Shown: positions 32,952-46,000 of the stretch, one piece after another | How positions within the stretch are numbered: the first letter of the stretch is position 1 | Layout of the letters: each line of letters starts with the position of its first letter | Source: Ulva prolifera | Taxonomy: Eukaryota; Chlorophyta; Ulvophyceae; Ulvales; Ulvaceae | Length of the DNA: 64,000 bases | Reading direction: 5' to 3' | Assembly: GCA_023078555.1 (NCBI GenBank) | Contig: CM041198.1 | Span: 3,829,354-3,893,353, forward strand | Program-made: the position numbers and the translations under genes | Notes under the pieces: model-generated | The model's database searches: none | The model's input: only the letters and a program-made list of their open reading frames with translations | What the model was told of the DNA's origin: nothing

Positions 32952-35668
32952 TCACGCAGTCATGGCACTAGGCCGGGCACGAGCACGTACCACAGCTCGG
33001 CCGGTGATGCCAGCCAAAGATTGAAGCCCCGCACGGAGCACAAGAGCATTCCCCTTGCACAACGCCACACTCAACCGGCGCAGAGCATTCGTCACAAACA
33101 AAGCACGGTTCACCTTACCACACCGAGACGCAACCTCCGCCAGCCGATTCAAGTGATTCATGGCAGGCCGCCCCAAGCGACCATGCGTCTCATGCGACAA
33201 CGGCACGAAACTATACGCATCAGGGTCGTACAAACGATAAGCAGTGCGTTTCTGCACGTCCCGCGTCTCCGCAGCACCCCCGTCCTCGCGGGCCGCACGG
33301 CCGCAATAGGAACCAGCACAGGGGTTCACAACCGACACATCTCCTATGCACAAAGGGTCGCCCGGCGGCATAAACATGATGTCCCCCAGTTTCTCCTGGG
33401 CCACTGCCCTGAACACCTCATCCAGCGCCGTTGCCTGCGCGGCAGCGGCCTGCTCCCCAGGCCCCGCTGGACCCTGACCACCCGGCGCCGCCGCCGCCGC
33501 CAGGGCCGCAGCCTGCGCTGCGTCTGGCGCGTGGCGCCCCATGTGGGCGCTGTGTCCAGCATCGGCGTCGGCGGCCGGAGCAGGCGTAGGTGCCGGCGCC
33601 TCGTCCGCGCGCGCGGTCGGCGGCGGCGGCGGGGCTGCAGGCATCGGCGCCGCGGGCAAGGCTGCCCCACGCGAAGGGCCCGCGACCTGGGAGGCGGGCT
33701 GGGGCGGAGCAGGGGGGGGCGGGCCCAACGGGCCAGCATGGATCTGCCTCGATGCGGCCGCGAGCTGCGCGCGGACGAACGGCGCTGTGCGCGGGATGCG
33801 CGTGGATGCCACACACGCGTGGGACCCGATCTCGCGCCATTGTTTTTCAACGATATTGTGGCGCGAAGTCCAGGTCCCCGCATTGTGTGTGCAATTCATC
33901 GCGTGACCGAGATCATGCGGCTGTATGAGAGTGCCACATTCGCAGCGCGAGCCGACCGCATTGGGAGGGGCTGGGGACATGCCCAGGAGATACCTGATGC
34001 ACAGCATGAACTCAATGTCAGTCATGCGCAGCGCCTGGGAGAGCGGCAGGGTGCTCAACCAAAGGGTGGCTGCACGGCAAGCACAGCTGCGAAGCCGTGC
34101 CAAGTTGCATGCACCCTCGAGCGTGGCGACGTCATGGCTGGCAAGCAGAGCTGCCCGGCGGCGCAGGGCAACCAACTTTGTGATACGCTGCTGCATACCA
34201 GGTAACACCTTGGCGATGGTGTCGCCGCTCGCCGGCCCGGGCAGCCCCGGATGGAGCTGCTGAGCGACGTTGAGGGCCTGCCAAGTTTCCTGCAATTGTT
34301 GCCCGTGCGGCCCCCGGTACGGCTGCATGCACTCGGGGCCTCCTGCGAACGCCTTTTGGCTCACCGCCGCTGCAGCGAGGTACGCTCCGTCCGCGACCTC
34401 CTGCGGCGTGGACGTGACGCCCAGGCCTCCGAGGCGCGCTGGAAGGACGGCTTGTGCGGCCGCACGAGTGTCGTCCCGCGGGACGCGCATGATTTCATTC
34501 ACCGCAGCCAGGACGGACGCCTCCGTCCGGCGCATGCGATCGGAAATGTGCGCCCACGGCACCGCCCTGGCGTAGTGCAGCATACGGCGTTGGCAGGACA
34601 TCGTGAGCAGCAAGAACTGGTCTTGCGCTTTCAGGGGCAAGCGCATCATCTTTTCGATGGTGGCGCACACCTTGTCGGCCGTCGCTTCCGCGTGCGCCGA
34701 CTCGAACGCCGGGGTGCCGATGGGCGTGCCGGTGATGACGGTGCCCTCCGTGGCATGCGTTATGCCGAGCGCGGCCGCGACGGATCCCGCATGCTGGGGG
34801 TCGCGCGAGTAGGCCGTGCACTTGTGCAGCTGGGGCTCCAGCCCGAGGGGCTCTGCTGCCGAGACCAGCGCACGGAATGCGGCGGCGGCGTCCACGCGCT
34901 GCCCGGCGATGGTGCAGTCGTCATGATACGCCATGAGGGCGGCCGTGACCTCCCTCCCGGGTGGCTGGTGCTGGGCCTGCACTGCCTGGAGGGGGCCCTG
35001 GAGGGCCAGGGCGAAGAGCAGCGGGCTGATGGGGTCGCCTTGACGCACGCCGCGCTGCGACGTGATTGCAGCGGTGCCGGGCGGTGCGCCTTCGATGTAG
35101 AGATTTGCGGGGAACCTGTAAAGCATGGTGGCGAAGGGCAGCAGCGCAGGCTTGTGAGACGCAACGGCCTCCAAGATGGCTGCACGGGACATCATGTTGA
35201 ATGCATTCTTCCAGTCCAGCTGCACAAGCACGACATCGTCCCACGCTTGCAGCACGGCGCGCGCAGCATGGCCCAGGTTCTGCGCGCCCCCTGGCACCCC
35301 GACCCCCACCTGCAGCGGCGCGAGGGAGGCACCCAGGCCACTGCACAGGGTCATGGCGCACAGGCTTACCAGGCGCTGCCACGTCTCTGCAATGGCGATA
35401 GGGCGGACGCCTCCCTGTGGCTTCTCCTGCGGGAGGAGGCGGCAGTCCAGCAAGCGCGGGAGGTGTGGCAGCCGGCCGGCGAGGGCCGCGTTCACGAAGC
35501 GGTGAATCTCCGTGAATGCGGCCGTGGAGGCCGTGCCAGCAGCCCGGATGTGCTCATACGTCCACCCCGACAGGCCTGGGCCGCTGCCCTTAGGCAGCTT
35601 GTCGAGCAGTGCGCGGAGCGTCGCCTCGTCGATTTGCAGCGGGGGCGCGGGCTCGGCGGGCTGGGTGT
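32952..35668 (-). CDS. LINE copy L8 polyprotein, 5'-truncated
   Basis: Second near-identical copy of the L6 polyprotein, including AYHDDCTI and the endonuclease-like tail. LINE sequence starts at DTQPAEPAPP. The open frame continues about 46 codons upstream into flanking host DNA and a microsatellite, so that N-terminus (to 35813) is not LINE protein. A few substitutions separate it from L6, for example DLGHAMNC for DLDHAMNC. Confidence 0.8.
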
Positions 35669-35669
35669 C

Positions 35670-37053
35670 CCACCCATGTATGTATGTATGCATGATTACA
35701 TAAACAATAATCATATGGTGCCGGCGCTGAGATAAAGGGGGTTGTTCAAGCCGGCGTGCCGGCGTGTCGGCATAGGCCCTCGTCTGCAAGATACGTGCGT
35801 TTGCAGCAAGCACTCGACGCCATTTGGCAGATAGAACATGCTATGATGTATGTGAAACTGTTGTGATGCGGTTTGAGGTATTTCACGTAACCTGGGACTG
35901 AAAGCTGTGTCCGACGTCGTCTGTACCTGTTGAGGGGGTGTCGTGCGGCCCCGCGATGCCCGATTCCGGTGAACTGCATCGTATTGGCTACTCTGATGAT
36001 GATTCGATTTTTGCGGCATCCAGTGGGTGCGGCTACGCCCTGTCGATCGCGTGTACTGTCGTGACCATTCGCACCTGCATGCATTCGATTGGTTGTATCC
36101 TGTGCTGCCTGGCCCCACGCCTGCACTGCCATGCCAGTGGCAACAATCTCGGATACGTTCCAAATAGTTTAAAACTGCCCTTGATCGCTTGATCTAGACA
36201 TCTCCGTCTTGTTCAGGCTGTCGTGATGTGTCACGGTCCCATCGACGCATCACAACCGCTCGATGTTCTTCGGTGCTGTTGTGCATGTAACATAGTCATA
36301 GGTCTCTGAGTCGCATATATGCTACTGAATGCACTGATCTGGTCGCAGCTGCGCTCATGCGGGACGATTGAGCTACGCCAGATCACTGGAACTCGCCAGC
36401 CATATTCGATACGTCCGCTGGCATGTCATTCTGACATCAATCTGACATGTAGCGTGAGCCTACTGTGGCTCTTCGTGTAGTGTTGCTCCTGCGGTTGCTT
36501 GCACTCAGTGCTGCCGCTCACGCCTGAACTGAAGCACTAGTGGGGTTAACGTATGCCACAGACGCAAATTCACAATAGCTGTTGACCGCGTTGGTGGCAA
36601 GGGCATGTATACCTCAGAGCACGCATGAATCGAGGGGTGTTACAGTGTTGGGTTGCCAGGAGGTGCTGAGGTACCATTCCGAGGAAGGCGCAAGCCTCAG
36701 CCCTCAACTGTCGTCACTGAAGAGCCTTGGCTGAGAGTCCAGTGTTCATCGTGCAGTTTGAGCCGACTCATCGTAGGTGTTCTGCATACCACGTAAATTT
36801 TGAACTGCCATGCCATGACACCGAGGTGCCACATTGGCTTCTCCCTCTACATGAGGCGTGTACCGGGCAAAGACACCAACAACACCAAGTCATAGCAACA
36901 ACCGGGCGCCACATTGGCTTCCCGTTCTACCGGACATGTTGGGATCATCACTAGTGTGGCCAAACTACATGTCATGAGGCAGTGATCATGCCACCCCCAG
37001 CGCTGGCACATCGAGGTGACCAGATGGTTGCATGGGTATTCTTCTGTGTGTAG
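35670..37053. other. Intergenic DNA, possibly with the missing 5' exon(s) of the next gene
   Basis: A TATG-type microsatellite at 35674-35692 borders the LINE array. No convincing coding sequence was found. The frame of the first recognised exon of the downstream gene has no upstream ATG, so a 5' exon may lie here or further left. Confidence 0.45.
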
Positions 37054-40000
37054 GGCTGATGGAGGATCGTCCGGGATTTTGGAGCGCCAGACTGGAGCCA
37101 ACGAAGATGCAGGCGGTGATCATCCCAAGGTCAACCCTGTGACACAGCGGAGGAAGAAAGGGCAGAGCAGCTCCGAAGCAACACAGAAGCCTAGTAACGC
37201 AGCTTCCTCTGCCTTGCCTGAGTGGTTGAGGCCTAGGCATGACGCCATTCAAGTCACTGAGGAGGACCAAATTCAGGCGGCTGCCTTCTATCAAAAATTG
37301 GACAAAAGAGCCAACGGGCCGGCTCCGAAAACGAAGTTCCCTCCACTTTTACATCTCTTGCTACGCGTCAATGATGCTGAGGATGCGCGCGGCAAAAACA
37401 TGGGGGGACAGCTGGTCAATGCAACCGCCAAGGCAAGATCCTCCAAATTTGCAGACAACACGACAGACCGAGATGTGGCAGAATCCACGGACCTGGAGCT
37501 CATACAGTTTGCCAGTCAAATTGGCATAACAATCAACAAGAAGCAACTTGACGGGCCGCTCCTACAACAGTGAGTCCCCTACCATCACGGTGGTTGCCGC
37601 AGCTTGTGCCTTTTTTCCTGATGCATGTGTGCCACACTCAGGACCGATGTGGAACCTACGCCACTGCGGAAAAGGTTGAAACAAACAATGGCCTATGTAA
37701 AGGCTCAAGTTAAGGACAGTAGTTTGAAGCCCTACACTCGCCACATTGACGAGTTCATGTTCTGGTTGCATTTCAGGCATCCAGAGTGCTTCGTGACAAC
37801 GCCGGTACGGTCAATGCTTATTGAAGACACATGTTTTGCTGCTTGTGTTGTGCGTGTTCAGCTGCTTGTGGGCTCTTTGTATGACCTGACCACACCAAGG
37901 AGGTGAGCGAAGCATAACAATTGAACAAGTTAACCAACGAGCTCTCTACAAGCTTTGATGTATGATGTGTGCAGGCCGGTGTTACTGTGCCCATCGTCCA
38001 CAAGGAATTGGCTGCCGAGTTCCTCGGTGATGTCTACGAAGAACGTCGAATGGCAATGCGGCTGTGTTACACCAATAACGTGCTACAGGATAGAGTGCTT
38101 GCGGCCCAAACGCGATTGGGTCCAACAGGACCAGCAGTGAATGGGATTGCCAAAATGGCAAGGCTACACATTACTATCGCGCAGCAAAGGGTTGTCGAGA
38201 CACTGTTCAGCGACTGCAAGGAGGATTGTCCATTGATGCATTTCAACAGTTCACTCAGGCCTGTCGTACGTTCTTATATATGCATTGATGCGTGCTTTGA
38301 TCAATGCATCTCACGGTTGGCAAGTCTGCATTAGTTTCCATATATTTTTGTCCCGCATGCTTCGGTGCCCGGGATACTGTTTATTACTCTACATTGACAT
38401 CACCATGGTGTCACAGACATGCGTACAACGGATCATTCAACAGCAGCGATCGTTGTGGGAGTTGTTCAAGCCGCATGAGGCAAGTCACATCTCTGTTGGG
38501 AACAGCAGAGCACAGAGGAAGAAAATTGAGGTGGTCGTCGTTTTGGAGCCATTCCTGAAACGAGATCAGTACAGTTGTGACGGTGCGAATCTTCAAAACC
38601 AGGATTACATCGAAGCTGCAATGTCAGTACCCCCCAGCACAACCCTCTAGTCCATATCAGAGATGGCTCTGATTGCCCCGGATTTCAGGCGCCGCGGGCT
38701 ATTCTTTTTTGGCCGGCATTGTACATCAGAAATTTCTGCAAGGAGCTCTTGACGACATCAGTCAGGTCATCGAAGTGAACAGTGCGCGGGCAACCATTTT
38801 GCTTTGCTACTGGCGGTTGTGTGCGGCGCAACATCGCATCTGGGCAGGTGCGATCTCTTCTGTTGAATCATGCTGATTGTATAGAAACCTCTGTTGAATT
38901 TCTCGCTTTCGGATTGTGTGTTTCATGCTGCGACTTCATGCAGACACAACTTTGCCATGTCTACAAGGGGTACAGCCACGCGAGACCGCTGCGTGGGCAT
39001 TGCTCGCTCTGCAGTTGCGTGGTATGGTGGCGTTGCCTGATGTCACTACTGCCATGATTGCCGATGATACGATTCTTCAAGAGGTCATCGGTGAAGCGTT
39101 TCGGGATTCTTCGTGCATTGAGGCAGCGGTGCTTGGCGCTGGGGTTGCAACCCATGAGACGGACGACGGCTCCGAGGGGGCCCGGGCAAATGCGGGTGAC
39201 AAACTGTCAGGCGCAAGTTTCCCTGCTTTCGTTGCTGCCGTTGCTGATCGGCAGGAGCTCATTGCTCTTGTCACCACGGCAGTGGCTGATGGTGACGCGG
39301 CTGAACATCAGAGCATTCGCACCAAGCTTGATCAACTTGATGAGGATGCCCGAAGTTTACGTGCGTTGTCCCTGTCGTGTATGGGCCGTTCCATGGCGGG
39401 CCTCTCCACAACACCACAAGCTGACCTTGTTGTTGTGCAGTGCATTGTGGGGGTATGAGCGATGCCGACAAACTTGCAATGAACACTAAGGATGCGGCTA
39501 CAAATCGAATGTACCACATGATGCACGAAGACCTCCTCACGTATCGGGGCCGTCCTGGGGTGTGCAAGGCCTTGATGAACGATGAGCTTGGAGGCACCAA
39601 AGGAGTCCAGCTGAAGAAACTGATCAGCAAATCAGAGAAGATGGTGGTGCGGATCCTGTACGCAGACGACACTGATGTCCTTGTATGCGAGCCTTGGCAT
39701 GATGCCCAGTATATGTTGCAGCTGGGCGACATTTCATTCCTGGAGCATGTTCAGTCTGCGATCGCAGCCCTCTTTGACAAAATGTGGAGGCCGTTAGCGG
39801 GACGAGAGCGTGAGATGATGGGCTATATGTTTTCCGAGCTGCTAGGCGCAAACACATCGTGGCAAGCTCAGGTTGCTGTGTGCAAACAGATGATCAGCGA
39901 TGAGAAGTGCGAACATGCCGCTGGCATTCTCGGCACCATGTCTTGATTCCAAAAAAATGTTTTATGCTACTGCGGCCCAGCTGTACATGACACTATGTCA

Positions 40001-43000
40001 GTGTGCTTGGGGTGCAGGGCAAAGCACGGCAAGGCGAGTTCACGTCAAGTTGTGCATGCATCATTGCCCAACGAAGCAGAACAGCGGCAGTATGACCTTC
40101 GCGGCTTTGAAGCAGGATGTTTTCGTTACTTGCCCGTTGATCCGGAGCAACGTCGGGAGCCAGTCCCGCAGCCAACTCCCAATGGCAAGGTGTTGGCAAC
40201 TGAAGCAGATTGTGAAGCTATGTCATCAATGTAGTGCGGCTCCCTTCTCTGACTGTCGGGTACCCATGTGCGTGAGGATTCTGCATTGCATTTCATGAAC
40301 ATGCTTGGACTGTTGTGTAGCCATCAGATGGTTGCCATGGAGCCGCTGCTATTGAGGGGTGATGAATTGAACCGTTTGCCCATCGTCGCACTCGGCCGCG
40401 CCACATGCACGCGGAGCAATCCGTTGTCAATGGAAGGCATCACGGTTGACCTGCAGCACTCCAAGTCTAATAAGTTGGGCGACAAAGTTGATCAAAGAAT
40501 TCTAACTTTTGGCTGTACCCTCCACAAATGTCCGTTGACCCACCTTGGTCTGCATTTCTTTCGCAAGCTCAGTGTGGACCATAATGGTGGCCCTATTCGG
40601 TGGGAGGCAATCGAAAGCGGTGAATGGTACGTAGTGCCACCGCACATTTTGTCCCGGGCTTCGCATGCACCACTCTTATCACAACTTTGTTCACGCTGTG
40701 ATCCACCTTGCAGGAGGAAATTCAATGTAATTGACATCGTTCTACCCGCCACACACTTTCAGGCTGACACGAGGGACAGGAACACTAGTGCTGGTGCTTT
40801 GACCCGTCGGGTCACGAAATCGCATGTGTACCTGTATGGGCGTGACAACATATGCAAGGTGCTGCACTTGAATAGGGTATCAAAAGCGGATGGCTTGAAC
40901 GCACAAGGGTGTGCTCCGTTTCTGCCCTGACAGTGTGCAAGCGTTGTGTCCGGTGGTCGGGTTGTTGCATCTGGCATCGAACATGATAGTCTGTTGAGGC
41001 GATTCGTTACGCAGGATGGAAGGATCTTTGGTGGACCGCCTCGGGGGCTGGACCCTGAAGACCGCCCGGCTGCTGGCTTACACTATCAGTGCCAATCCAA
41101 AGGCCACTGTCCAATGCCATGGCTTTGCAGACCTGGATGCTTTCCATCCGACCCACGCCTACCTCATCCCGCCGGATGAACTGATTGATGCTGTTTTTGG
41201 CGTGGTGCTGGTGAGGGTCATTGGCATCACATCGCATACTGAGGGTATGACTGTGAGTGAGGCAATCAGTGCATGCAAGGAACATCACTCTGCCAGCAAG
41301 GAGAAGGACTTACCTGCTTACGTCTTCTTCGAAGTTCTGCTCTTCCTCGCTCGGGCACTTCTTCAAGTGTGCACCTTCCACATGTGTCCTTACCACTTGC
41401 AGCGTGAACCACCGATGTTGTATGCGACGGTGTGGTGGTAGTAGCAGCACATATGAATATACCAAATCTGTTCACGTGCCATAGCAGGTGCACAATCTGC
41501 TGCCGTTCAATCTTGCCCGTCCATGGTGCGCCTAACGACCGACCCCAGCCTTGTGTCTGTAGTCTCTGCCGGTCATTCGTGGCACATGGCCGTCGCTGTG
41601 GATCTTCCACGAACACTCTTTGTTCCGCACCAATTCTGGCCATCCACAACAACAACTTTACAACGACTTCGCATCCTTGCAAGTCAAGGTGTACAACGCA
41701 GCTACAAACTACTATGATGGGCAGAAAGTATGTGGCGTCAAACCAAGGGCCACCGAGCCTTGGTCACCAGCTCCTCATCTTGCGCAGGAGGCTGCACGGA
41801 TCAACGCCAAGTGGGCATTTGCAGACAAATTTGGCGATGGCATTTCTGACCCGTGCCGCCAGAGAGCCTTGAAAGAGGTGAGTGTTGTTGTCACCGTTTA
41901 CGGTTGTGTACAAAGGCCAGTTTGATCTAACTGCAGTTGGCTTATGCAGTCGGCCGAGGACACTGAGACAGCGGACGATGCCATAATACCGATTCAACAG
42001 TTGACATTACAACGGCTCATCAAGCAAGCACGGGCCTTATGTCAGAACACGCAGGTGTGTCCCTATGTGTGATTAGTGGCCCAGCATGAAACTGTGTTGG
42101 CAGCAAACGCGATTTGGTGTAGGCCATTGCGCCAACACAAGGCCTAGAGGAGCCTCGTTTCATGCACATGGCCGCCCAAGTGGCTGAGTGGGTCAGGGCC
42201 TTGGAGGAGTATGATGGGCCCAGGCATGTTGATGTCCCGTGCACCATGGTACGACCTGCCACACTGCTAACCATGCATGCCGCAAACAACCAAATGTGTG
42301 GGACAACTAGTAATGTGTGCAAGTTTGTATGCATCACAATCCAAATGTTTTTGTCAACACCAATAGGGTGCACCAAATTACCAACATAGTGGCGGCAATT
42401 CGACTTCCGCGGAGCTTGTGTTGCCAATCTGGGGGCAACCCATCAGCTGGTAGTGTACACCTTTTCAAAAGTTATGTGCATAGGTTGGCGATCCACGCAT
42501 GGCTACGAATGCCACTAATCGATTGAGACAGCAGCTGACTGGCCATCGCTCGGAAGTAATGCGCGAGGTGGTTGACCTCAAAACGACACAGGAATGTAAT
42601 CAGCAGAAAACCGAGGCTCGGCTGGACGAGATTGCACAGAAAGTGAACGCACTCGGGGCATCGGCAGGCGCGCCTGTGCCTAATTTGCTTATTCAAAGTG
42701 GAGCGAGCCGCGGGAAAAGAGGATCTGCCGCCGAGACACCTGGCCCACTTCCCGAGGCTCCACAGCGATCGAGTTGCACCGAATTGTGCCCCAAGCAAGC
42801 CTCGGCAGTGACATCTTTCGGCAATAGTTTCGCTGGGTTTTCGGTGCGATCTGTTTGACTCATGGTCATGTGCCTGCACTCGCCTCTATGACGCTTCGCA
42901 TACATGACACTTGTTCTGGAGCATGACTGATGTTGCATTGTTGCATTGCAGCCACAAGATGCAGTGCGGTTGGTGCTTCATGGCCTCGTGTTGGCCAGAG

Positions 43001-46000
43001 ATGGCCTACAGCTTCCTCCGCTTGGCCTCCAAACGGCCCAAGCTAAGGCATCCATTGACTCCGTGATGTACCAGCAGGCCGTCAATAGTGTGCGTCAAGA
43101 ACTGGAGCACAATAGGGTGGACAGCACCAAAGTAAAGTGCATCATTCATGAGCTCCAAGGTGATGCTGTCATGGTCCAAGCATCGGTGAGTACTTCACAA
43201 TCCCGACGTAAATGTCCGGCCTACAATAGCTGACTCCCATGGGTGCACTGTGTACTGTAGGTGCCCTCACCGGTGCTCAAGAGCGTGGCCCCGCAGGTCA
43301 CGAAGTCGTTTGCGGCGGCGCGCAGGGCCTTATGGGTCTGGTTTCACGAGGTGACCATCTTTAGGGTCCTCAGTCGGCACAAATGTGCTCTCCATGGACT
43401 ACAACTTGCATGTGACAGTGATCGAGAGAAGATGTCATGCACAAGCATAGGACAAGAGCACGCCGCCTTCTGCCTCGCCAACCATTTCGATACCAGCTCC
43501 CGGGGCGACGGGAAGGGCCTCTCCGGGTGGGCGAGGTATGCCAAGTACACTGCTTCCAATGCTGGCACAAACAAGAAGACTTTGGACATGAAAGGAAGTG
43601 TATGTCTCCCTCTTCGATTGCGCGCGTCTGCAGCTGCATGCATGGTCCCTCCCCACAAGGCAGCAAGGCATCAAACCTTCAATCTAAGGCTTCTTGTGTA
43701 TGTAGCACGGGGCCGGGTTGATCAAGATAGCAGCGCCGCAGTGGCGGTACAACACCAACGCGGGCCGAGCATCTGGGGAGACGGTAGATGACCTTGCTGC
43801 GCCGACGTCCACAGCGCCGCCGCCTTCAGCAGCGGCGGCGGCCGCCTGTCCGGCTACGGCCTCACCTGCCACGCCGTGTTCAATTGCACCAGCCGCGCCT
43901 GCCACCCCCGCACCTGCGCCTCCTCCTCCACCGGCGGCGGCAGCCGCCTGTGCGGCGGCTGTGGCCTTAGCTGCCACGCCGTGTTCAACGGCTCCAGGCG
44001 CGCCTGCCACCCCCGCACCTGCGCCTCCTCCTCCACCGGCGGCGGCAGCCGCCTGTGCGGCGGCTGTGGCCTTAGCTGCCACGCCGTGTACAACGGCTCC
44101 AGGCGCGCCTGCCACCCCCGCACCTGCGCCTCCTCCTCCACCGGCGGCGGCAGCCGTCTGTGCGGCGGCTGTGGCCTCAGCTGCCACGCTGTGTTCATCG
44201 GCTCCAGGCGCGCCTGCCACCCCCACACCTGCGCCTCCGCCTTCCGCAGCAGCGGCGGCAGCCACTTATCCAACATTGCCAATATCTCCGGCACCGGCGG
44301 TTGCAGCCTCAGTCTCAACTATCCTCCCCTGCGCAAGTGAGAGTGAACTGCTGCAATCAGATCCTTCCATCATGCTCCTGCGCTCGCCTTCCTCCTTGCA
44401 TCAAATCCACACCGCGCAAGTTCTAGACTTGTGCATCACGGCTGTGCGCATGGTGTATGACAACATTGAGGTGCCCTCTGAGGGTGGCCCTGTGGTGTTC
44501 CGGCATGTCGGATTGGGGGGGTCAGCGGCAAGTCGCCCCCATGTTGTCACGTGGCTTCAGCGGGAGCTCCCGCAGGTTCACGCTGCCGTGACCGACAGCC
44601 GTGAGTATGTGTCAGCACTAGCACCATGCTTAAAATTCAGCGATGGTGGTGCCTTTCAAAACAAGCATGGCTCTCGTGAGTTCGTAAAAGTGGCCAGAGC
44701 ACTATTCATAGATGTCATTGCTCTGCATCGCTGCCGCATGATGACGGGCCCCCCTCCAGATGGATTTGGCCTGCGCATGCATGTGGAGGGGAAACAAGAG
44801 CAAGAGGTTCCATTCGATTGGGACCTCCTCCTTGGCCTTCTGCCGTCTGCCTATCCTGAACATGTCATGTCTGTTCACGCCACTGCGTACATCTATGCTC
44901 GCATCACAACTGGGATCAGTCATCTTGACTGCTCATGCAATTGGTATCAATTCACTAGGTGCCAGCTGGTATCTCAAGGGCTACTGCTGGTCACAACAGC
45001 CTTGAAAAATCAGCGAAGCATAACAGCTTCTACCACAGGGAGGCATCGCCGACCAGACTCTCGTGGTGCAATAGAGCGGCAAGATTTGCCTCGGAAGCCT
45101 CCGGTGCGGAAGCGTGTTCACAATTTGTTGCCCCCTGAGGAACCCGCTTTGCAGCGGAAGTCTCGGCGTCTCGCAAGCAAGTGCGATCTGTGGCTAGTGC
45201 ATGTCCACTGTGTCTTTGTAGTACACTTTGCTGAATCCCAACATGTGCGAACACTTGGTGTAGGACTGCTGCTGGAGGTGCTGCCGCTGCTGCACACGAT
45301 CCGCACCGTGATGTGGGACAGTCTTCGAAAACGAGCACTGCTGCCATTTCTGATGCAACTGCAGATGAGCAGCCCGTGGCTGCTGCCTTGCCATCTTGTT
45401 CAGACGGGCTACTATGGTCGAAGCTGCCTGCACTGCAAGGCGTGGCTGTGCCAACGGACGGAACCGATGGGTACGCTTGTCACCAGGCACTGCTCCACAC
45501 AATGCCAGCACCAGAGTGATAGTGTATGCAGTAATGTTCACACGCATCACGGCTTCAGCATGCCCATTTTGGCATGATTTGGTGCAGGTGCTTACACGAA
45601 AGTCTCACAATTGCTTTTGAGAGGCTTGTGGGTCAAGATGTCCCCATTGATGTTGATGGGGGCACTGTCAAGATCAATGCGTTCAGCGAGCTCCGAATGC
45701 CAGGCTCACGCATCCGTATCAGTCCTGAGGACTTCGCTACATGTGCCTATGGACGGCAAGTCAACGACATCGTGATCGAAATGTACGGAAAATTGCTCCA
45801 GGTACGGTATTTCTCAGACTTCCACCACCACCATGACCCAAATCCACAAGGTATGCCCGCTCACGTGTGATTCAGGAGAGGAATTTCATGGATTGTATGG
45901 CCGGGAGGGCTGGCGCCACATACATCACCACATCTCACCTGCTTCCTAAGCTGGCAGATGTGATGGATATGACATCAGCTCGATTCGATTACCATGAAAC

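Larger units (their letters stand above)
27164..35669 (-). mobile_element. Head-to-tail array of eight truncated copies of one LINE
   Basis: All copies are on the minus strand, so each 3' end is on the left. Each left edge reads TATGTATGTAGTTACAAAGG, a TACA/CATA tail on the element strand. Approximate copies: L1 27164-28586, L2 28587-28656, L3 28722-28779, L4 28780-29640, L5 29641-29680, L6 29681-32682, L7 32683-32881, L8 32882-35669. Each is cut at a different 5' point and runs straight into the next tail. Host TATG-type repeats also remain at both outer edges (near 27162 and 35674-35692). 28657-28721 is unrelated sequence between L2 and L3. Confidence 0.85.

Noticed and set aside
35669-35813. 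N-terminal 46 residues of the 953-codon LINE L8 frame
   Set aside because: This part reads through flanking DNA and the host microsatellite. The LINE homology starts at DTQPAEPAPP.
39650-39680. A YADD motif (ILYADDTDVL) that looks like a reverse transcriptase box
   Set aside because: None of the other reverse transcriptase motifs is nearby, and the exon is in phase with the recombinase chain. Probably coincidence.
41488-41530. An extra exon (VHNLLPFNLARPW) between the recombinase exons 41015-41366 and 41563-41877
   Set aside because: It has no phase-compatible donor. Joining 41366 directly to 41563 keeps the phase and gives the expected LLQ-SLPVIRG continuity.
43684-44265. Gly/Ala-rich minus-strand frame opposite the Pro/Ala repeats
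   Set aside because: Mirror image of the GC-rich 105-bp coding repeats on the plus strand.
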